Part shown: positions 54,823 to 64,000 of the stretch, one piece after another | Position numbering within the stretch: the first letter of the stretch is position 1 | Layout: every line of letters begins with the position of its first letter | Assembly: GCA_920105625.2 (NCBI GenBank) | Contig: OV050030.1 | Location: 210,164,325-210,228,324 of the forward strand | Length of the DNA stretch: 64,000 bases | Reading direction: 5' to 3' | Origin: Clusia tigrina | Taxonomy: Eukaryota > Arthropoda > Insecta > Diptera > Clusiidae | The notes under the pieces: model-generated | The model's input: the letters and a program-made list of their open reading frames with translations, nothing else | What the model was told of the DNA's origin: nothing | Databases searched by the model: none | Made by a program: the position numbers and the translations under genes

Positions 54823-56296
54823 TTACGAAATTGCCCTCTTGACAATTTACTCTGTTACAAAATTGCGCTCCTGACAATTCCTCTAACTCTCTGTACTCGA
54901 CTCGTACCACTGGATTGTGTAGTAATCAAACAATCGCTGGTTAAATTAAAATAATTAGCTTTATTTAATTATTGCTATTTACACATTTAATATTAGGCTT
55001 AAAGTTTACTTAGTTATTATTTGCACTTTATTTCACAAACCATTAGTCACTTTATTTACTAATGAATTTCATCACTTTACACAATTACAAATACTGCTGC
55101 TTTGATTATAATGCTAGATGTACACACTGTTACTGTCTCTGATCTGCTGCATTCGACTTTGAACAGTCTTGTCGCTTTTATAGTTTTCGAAAGGTTGGAG
55201 TAGAAAATTCTACGCCATTCTCGTATTTTCTAGAATTTTCGATACATTTCGACTGAAGTCGAGAATATTCTTTTTGATATTACCGACAGATGATTCTTAA
55301 ATAAGCTTTTATTCGAATAATTCGCATCTTGACTCACAGGGGGCACTAATTCTCTAGATGGGATCCTAAAAGTATGCAATCCCTTTTCACTGAGGTATCA
55401 CGTTTCACTGCCGTCCGCTTAAACTTGTTCGTCCCGAACAAGGATAGTACTGCAACCTTTATAAGGAGATAGCCTCTCTAAATGAACGACTTTCATTTTG
55501 CTCCTGACATTTCTGGTCCACTGGATGCAGTATCTAACATCGCTAATCCGTTTTATCACCTTTGGCGATAATCCACTTTTCCTTTGCGGATTATGAAGCA
55601 TAACTAGTTGCCCTTCCTGAAATCCCTTAGAGTTTACTCGTACATCATATCTCGCTTTCCTTTTATCACTCATCAGTTGCGGACGATTTCTGCTGTTTCC
55701 ATGAATTTCATTCAACTGTCCTCGTTTTTTAGGTATACAATTGCTGCATGAAAGTACTGCAGATGACTCTTTAGACCATTCTTTACCGACAGATGGTTCT
55801 TGAATAAGCTTTTATTCGAAAAGTTCGCATGTTGACTCACGGGGGGACTTCTGTCGAAATGGATCGAAAATTCTAGAAAATACGAGAATGGCGTAGAATT
55901 TTCTACTCCAACCTTTCGAAAACTATAAAAGCGACAAGACTGTTCAAAGTTGAATGCAGTAGATCAGAGACCGTAACAGTGTGTACATCAGGCATTTTAA
56001 TCGAAGCACCAGTATTAGCAGTATTTGTAATTTTGCAAAGTGGTGAAATTCATTAGTAAATAAAGTGACTAATAGTTTGTGAAATAAAGTGCAAGTAATA
56101 ACTAAGTAAACTTTAAGCCTAATATTAAGTGTAAATAGCAATAATTAAATAAAGCTAATTATTTTAATTTAACCAGCGATCGTTTGATTACTACACATTC
56201 CAGTGGTACGAGTCCGAGTACAGAGAGTTAGAGAAATTGTCAGGAGGGCAATTTTGTAACAGAGTAAATTGTCAAGAGGGCAATTTCGTAACAATA
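54823..56296. repeat. two LTR-like arms in inverted orientation
   Basis: Left arm about 54,823-55,255 (starting TGTTACGAAATTGCCCTC) and right arm about 55,853-56,296 (ending GAGGGCAATTTCGTAACA) are inverted copies with small changes, including GAACAGTCTTGTCGCTTTTA and CGAGAATGGCGTAGAATTTT. TG...CA ends suggest LTRs of one Gypsy family in opposite directions. Between them are a Gypsy integrase end and a direct repeat (ACCGACAGATG(A/G)TTCTT at 55,284 and 55,786). A foldback element built from an LTR, or two nested partial insertions, would both fit. Confidence 0.7.
55419..55715 (-). pseudogene. Gypsy integrase C-terminal fragment
   Basis: About 98 codons on the minus strand: KRKARYDVRVNSKGFQEGQLVMLHNPQRKSGLSPKV, then SKMKVVHLERLSPYKG. 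This is the end of a Ty3/Gypsy integrase (the GPY/F-type domain after the catalytic core, with VVHLERLSPY near the stop). It is followed on the minus strand by LTR-like sequence, as expected for the 3' end of the element. The rest of pol is missing. Confidence 0.8.
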
Positions 56297-56329
56297 TATA
56301 TTTTTTGAGAAAAAAAACCTGACTTATTT

Positions 56330-57350
56330 TAACCTATATAAGGATGTTTTTTTCTGAGCTTCGAAGCTTTTTGAAGGAGCCCATGCAGTTTAACCGCTTA
56401 TAGTATAATTTGAAGTTTCTTGGCTTCGATACAATGTATCCAAGACAACGCTTATCTAAGCGGATTCCTAAATATTTCACGATATTCTGTTGCGGAGTCT
56501 TAATATTATTTAAGGAAATAGGGGACATGACTCTCTTCTAAGAGTGAAAGTGGCGTTACAGGTTTTTGTCTCAGTTACTCGTATTTGCCAAGTAATTAAC
56601 CACAGCTCTATTTGCCGTAGGTGCATATTTAATTTTTGGACTGGTTTTTTAGGACAAAAGTTAGAACTTCATATTGCTCTGTTGTCGGCAAAAGTTGAGG
56701 ATGTCAGTTGTCAAATTGGATGTATATCAGATACAATATAGTGCTTCCCTGTGGTACTAATGCTCCAATGTTGAAGTCTCTAGATATGAATATTTTGTAC
56801 TTTACCCTAAATATTCTGATCGTTATGAATGATTTAAGGAGTTGGTGAACTTTTATAGGTAGTCTTTTTTTATATATATTAGTCCCTCGTGCCAAAGCTT
56901 GTCAAATGCCTGAAATATGTATAAAAATAGAGCGGTGCAATACTTTTTTCTCTCTAGGGCAGACTGTATTTCTAATATATTTCTGTGTATCTGCTCAACC
57001 TTCCCATGAATTTCTCGGAACCCAAATTGATGTTGTGCGTTACATTTTATGTCTCAAGATATGGTAGCAATTTTCCCAATGTTAGATTTTCGAATAACTT
57101 TAAGGTCATTGGTATGAGACGAATAGGCCTGTAAGAGGATAAAAGCGTTGGATCTTTACCAGATCAAGGTATTACGGTGATTTGGAAGGTGTTTCAAGCT
57201 TTCGGATAATATCCCAGGCTGAGTGATGCATGGCATATGTAGAAAAGCTGCCTGATTGAAATTCCGGGAAGCTCGATAATCATCTTGCTTGTTATGAGGT
57301 CATATCCAGGTGCCTTTCTTGGGTGTAATTGTTTGTTTATTATCTTTATT
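56330..57350 (-). pseudogene. Jockey ORF2 fragment (RT region)
   Basis: Minus-strand RT pieces in broken frames: KAPGYDLITSKM-like (about 57,320), SYRPIRLIPMTLKLFEN (about 57,140-57,080), HHQFGFREIHGKVEQIHR-like (about 57,040-56,990), QAFDKLWHEGL-like (about 56,910-56,880), VPQGS (about 56,760), and KYLGIRLDKRCLGYI (about 56,490-56,430). The FADD part and endonuclease are missing. Old and dead, from a Jockey family close to those above. Confidence 0.8.
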
Positions 57351-58124
57351 TATAGTTTTGTGTTCCATGTTCCAGTTTTTTTTACACCGTTAGAGCTATC
57401 TTAATCAAATTTTGCAAAAATATAGTCTGGGCAAAGATACAGAATCGTATTGCTATATGGGCCGATTTGGACAAAGACCATGCCTCCCTCCCATATAAGG
57501 AACTTTTCTCGCCCCTTTTAAAACGACTACAACTTCATAATTTTGTGTTCAAAATATGTAGATCATAATACTACTGCCACGCTCACAATTAACTAAAAAT
57601 CATTACCAGGTTCCTATGAAAGATTTATCAACGAAATTTCACGGGACAATAACGGGTACTAACACTAAACACCACACAACAGATGGTCGTTTTATTTTTA
57701 GAGCCACTCCCGCATTTGACTTATTATTATAACTTACGACCCAAACAATATTTTTGGACGAAATTTTATATTAGTACATATATTGACCCCACAAAGTAAT
57801 ATACAAGAAATGGGGTCGATCAGATAAGGGCCACGCCTCCCTCTAATATAATCAATTCAAGATACCCTACCGAAAATTACCGTAGATATGCTCGTAATGA
57901 TGATTTATGAAGAGAACATCCCCATTGTTGAACTCGCACACAGAAGCAAAGGTAAAGGATATCTCGAAGTCGGTCTAACCCGACTTCAGACTTTTTTACT
58001 CGTTTTCATCCAAATTCAGCCAGTTTTCAGATTTTAGTGTTGTGTTTTTAAGTATACTGACATACGAAATATTCGATTGTTATGAGGTTGGGGTTTAGAC
58101 TTCTCAAAACCTGATATACTTTTG
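57351..58124. other. gene-free stretch of repeat-like character
   Basis: No ORF of interest. Phrases such as GCTATATGGGCCGATTTGG and GACTTTTTTACTCG look like dispersed non-coding repeats seen in fly genomes, but I cannot assign a family. No terminal repeats were found. Confidence 0.4.
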
Positions 58125-61069
<2,945 letters not shown>

Positions 61070-61122
61070 TGGCGCCCAACGTGAGCTACTCCCACAACCC
61101 CGAGACTACGAGTCTGGTGCTC

Positions 61123-62253
61123 TTACTGTTTCAAATCTTTCGCATGGAATACCCCCAACGCCTTACCCCGCAAGTCTTCTATCCCATACAAATTACCTCC
61201 CAAAACTTTGCTCACCCGACATTTTACAAATTTCTTACAGAATTTTGCATTTATGTTCTTCCTAAAGTCGCTAAGTACGAAGTTCCGTTTGTACACTTTC
61301 TGCCCTATTACAAATTTAATCAGCCTCGCCCTTTGATTATAATACCTGGCGCCTTTCTCATATGCTTTATGCATATGAGACCTGATACTCTCGCGGACTA
61401 ACTCCAGTCTGTCCTCAGGTGGTAATATGTGCAAATCACGATCCTCCAGCGCATTGAGCTGTCGCGCCAATGCATAGTCCGCGCCACTGGTAAACATCTG
61501 CTGACCGAACAATGCAAAGTACGGCGTAACCCCTATCGCTTGATGTACCGCACTGCGCAACGCACACTCGATTTCACTCAGGAATAAATCCCAATCGCGG
61601 TGGTCCTCCTTCAGGTAAGCCCTTATCGCTGCCAGAACTGACTGATTCACACGTTCTGCTGCATTAGATTGTGGGGCATAAAACCCTGTCTTCACATGCT
61701 TAATAGCATAGGACTCCATCACTTTAGTAAATTCCTGACTCTCAAACTGGTATCCATTATCTGAATGTATCGTTTCGGGTACACCGAATTTAAGAAAAAT
61801 TTCTTCAATTAAAAACCTTATTACATTCATCGCCGTGGCCTTACCCATAGCTTTTAAGAACACGAATTTCGTAAAATGATCCATTACCACAAACACGTAT
61901 GCATGACCCGCCCTGGAGCGTGGATATTTTCCTAAAAAATCTATATAAAGCCGTTGGAATGGCCGTTCGGTGCTGACTTCCTTTCCCAAAAAAGGTCTAG
62001 AAACCTGATTGCTATGCTTCGTCTCCTTGCAGACCCTACAATCCCTCACGTAATTCCGCACCTGCACCGCCATACCAGGCCAATAATAAAATTGTCTTAC
62101 CCGGTGCAATGTTTTAGCGACTCCCCAGTGAGCTGACAACTCAGGCTCATGGGCTTGTGCTATAACTGTTGAAGTTAATGCTTCGGGCACCCATAGCTTC
62201 CAACTCCTCCAATTCCTCATTAGCAATAGTACGTTTATATATCTTCCCATCAT
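61123..62253 (-). pseudogene. Gypsy 2 integrase
   Basis: 376 open codons. H2C2 zinc part (HWGVAKTLHRVRQFYYWPGM ... CRVCKETK), catalytic core with D (YIDFLGKYPRSRAGHAY), D (HSDNGYQFESQEF) and E (NAAERVNQSVLAAI), then the C-terminal KVYKRNFVLSDFRKNINAKFC and SKVLGGNLYGIEDL segments. The core residues are intact and the C-terminal end is complete (LKQ, stop). It belongs to the same pol as the RNase H upstream; only the frame joint near 62,200 separates them. Its enzyme would insert element DNA into the genome. As part of a broken pol it is listed as a pseudogene. Confidence 0.85.
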
Positions 62254-63916
62254 GTACTTGCAGATCCGGGAACCTTCCTACATTCTCTTCAATAGTCTGC
62301 TTTCGCTGAACATACTCTGGCGAATCGTATTCAGTGGTGTCCATATCAGGAATATTGAGAGTCACTTCCTCCATCAATCGGGATAGCGTATCAGCTACTA
62401 CATTTTCACTCCCCTTTCGGTGCTCAATTTGAAAGTCATATGCCTGAAGCTGAAGTGACCACCTGGCTAACCTCCCACTCAAGTATTTTAATGACATGAG
62501 CCACTTCAAGCTAGCGTGATCCGTGATCACGGTAAAAGGCATCAGCTCCACATAGGCTCTGAATCGTCTCACCGCTAGAATAGCTGTAAGCACTCTTTCT
62601 CCGTTACACTATAACTAAGTTGAAAATTGTTCATTTTACATGAATAATAGGCTATTGGCCGTTCGTTCTCAGCTTCATCTTTCTGAAACAGCACCGCCCC
62701 GACTCCATAATTGGAGGCATCGCACTGAATATAAAACCTCTTCTTAAAATCTGGGTGCGCTAGTACCGGAGCCGTGGTGAGAGCCTGCTTTAACTTTACA
62801 AACGCGACACTTGCTTCCGAGTCTGCAAGTTATGACAAATTTCACGCCTTTCCTAAGGGTGTCCGTCAAAGGCGCGGACATATCAGCAAAATTAGCCACG
62901 AATCGCCTATACCAACCGGCCGTCCCCAAAAAGCTACGTACCTGTCTGGGTGTCTTCGGCACCGGAATCCTTCTTATTGCCGACACCTTCCCCGGATCCG
63001 TTTTCAACACTCCATGACCTATCACAAACCCCAGATATTTCAACTCCTTACAGCAAAACTTTGACTTCTTCAGCCCCACTGTAAGATTCGCGCTGGAGAG
63101 ACATTTCGCCACTTCCCCCAGCAAATACATATGGGTTTCGAAATCCGGTGAAATCAACAAATCGTCCAGATACACAAATACATTTTCTCAGAGCCGCTGC
63201 GGAATAACCTTGTCCATCAGCCTGCATAGCCTCTGTGCCGCATTACATAGCCCAAATGGCATTACCCTGTACTGGTACAGAGGTCTTCCGGGTATAGTAA
63301 AGGCTGTAAAAGCTTTACTACCCTCCTCCAACTCAATCTGCCAGAATGCGAATTTGAGATCTATGCTACTGATGAACACGGCCTCGTCTATACGGCTCAA
63401 TATACCTTCAATATTCTGTATAGGGTACGCGTCCTTCACCGTGCGCTCATTCAATTTACGTGCATCTAAACACAAGCGATTCTTCCCCGGCTTCCTCACT
63501 AAAGTAACTCGGCTGCTCCAGGGACTCTCACTTTGTTCAATAACACCCAGCGCTAGCATCTGATCCACCTCAGCATACAAAAACTCTTCCACTGCTGGCG
63601 ATACGGGATAATACCGATCTTTTATTGCCTCAGCACCTTGCACCAACCGTATACTGTGTTTCTCCAAAGAAGTTCTGCCTAGCCCACACTCTTCGTACGC
63701 CCTGAATTCCTGCTTCGTTTTCTCCAGTTGCTCCTGCTGAGTCTCAGTTAAATCATGGCGCCCAGCGACATTAACCTCATCACTAGATTCCTTTTCTCTC
63801 GACTCTGTGCCCACTTCACTTACCCCAACAATTTCCGGAGCTAGCCCAAAATCTTGCCAGAAATCCACTCCTAAATACCTCTTGCTGCAATGTGGGACAT
63901 AGGTAAAATAATACAC
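62147..63916 (-). pseudogene. Gypsy 2 reverse transcriptase and RNase H
   Basis: RT from about 63,720: HSIRLVQGAEAIKDRYYPVSP, LVRKPGKNRLCLDARKLNERT, ISSIDLKFAFWQIEL, QYRVMPFGLCNAAQ, then a TGA at 63,188, and in the same frame FVYLDDLLI with the catalytic YLDD (about 63,170). ELKYLGFVIG and RSFLGTAGWYRRFV follow. A frameshift near 62,835 leads to the start of RNase H, and another near 62,595 to the rest (TAILAVRRFRAYVELMPFTVITDHASLKWL and ARWSLQLQAYDF), ending in the spacer before integrase. The catalytic boxes are all present; one stop and two frameshifts inactivate it. Confidence 0.85.
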
Positions 63917-64000
63917 TTTTTACTTCTCCTTTGAACCGCACTGGTACTATGATTCGCCCACGAACTTGCTGCTTATGCCCTCCAGCTGTGCTTACCAGCG
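63917..64000 (-). other. Gypsy 2 upstream pol (protease side), partial
   Basis: The frame before RT continues toward the window edge in a different phase; too short to identify motifs. It presumably holds the end of the protease region. Confidence 0.4.

Overview
The window is eukaryotic and looks like a fly (dipteran) genome. It is AT-rich, has short 55-90 bp GT-AG introns, and is almost entirely built of insect-type transposable elements: Jockey- and R1-clade LINEs, BEL/Pao, Gypsy and Copia LTR elements, a mariner relative and long-TIR non-autonomous DNA elements. Only two stretches look like host genes: a fragment resembling a MOV10/Armitage-family RNA helicase (about 27.97-28.41 kb) and the 3' half of a leucine-rich-repeat gene (52.21-54.03 kb). 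The exact species cannot be fixed; a higher fly (for example tephritid-like) is only a guess. Nothing looks bacterial, and there is no CRISPR array, rRNA or tRNA gene.

Layout. 1-3.24 kb: decayed plus-strand Jockey LINE. 3.84-7.66 kb: minus-strand R1-clade LINE with an internal deletion. 7.78-12.37 kb: minus-strand Jockey LINE whose 5' half is repeated in tandem (unit 2430 bp) up to 14.79 kb. 14.80-15.60 kb: complete 800-bp CACTA-ended foldback-like element with ATA target duplication. 15.7-16.93 and 25.62-26.70 kb: one dead Gypsy element split by a young, apparently intact BEL/Pao element (16,931-25,614) with 559-bp LTRs, a 5-bp target duplication, a tRNA-Tyr-type primer site and an extra zinc-knuckle ORF after pol. 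28.53-36.14 kb: a second, diverged and partly deleted copy of the R1 + Jockey + foldback element + Gypsy block in the same order. 36.14-48.06 kb: Copia remains wrapped around two Jockey LINEs, one (minus strand, nearly intact) inserted into the other (plus strand). 48.12-49.62 kb: long-TIR element carrying a mariner relic. 51.5-54.03 kb: LRR gene exons. 54.8-57.35 kb: inverted LTRs with a Gypsy integrase end and a Jockey fragment. 58.1-59.45 kb: truncated duplicate of the LRR-gene exons. 59.56-64 kb: minus-strand Gypsy element.

The order of events can partly be read from nesting: Gypsy 1 decayed and gained a 238-bp tandem duplication before the BEL/Pao element entered it. The R1/Jockey/foldback/Gypsy block was duplicated before the 2.43-kb tandem duplication, whose copies are almost identical. 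The most interesting material is the BEL/Pao element: its second nucleocapsid-like ORF with an in-frame splice acceptor, and five hairpin-forming repeats in its long leader. Start codons are uncertain for most broken ORFs, because many open frames begin at non-ATG codons.
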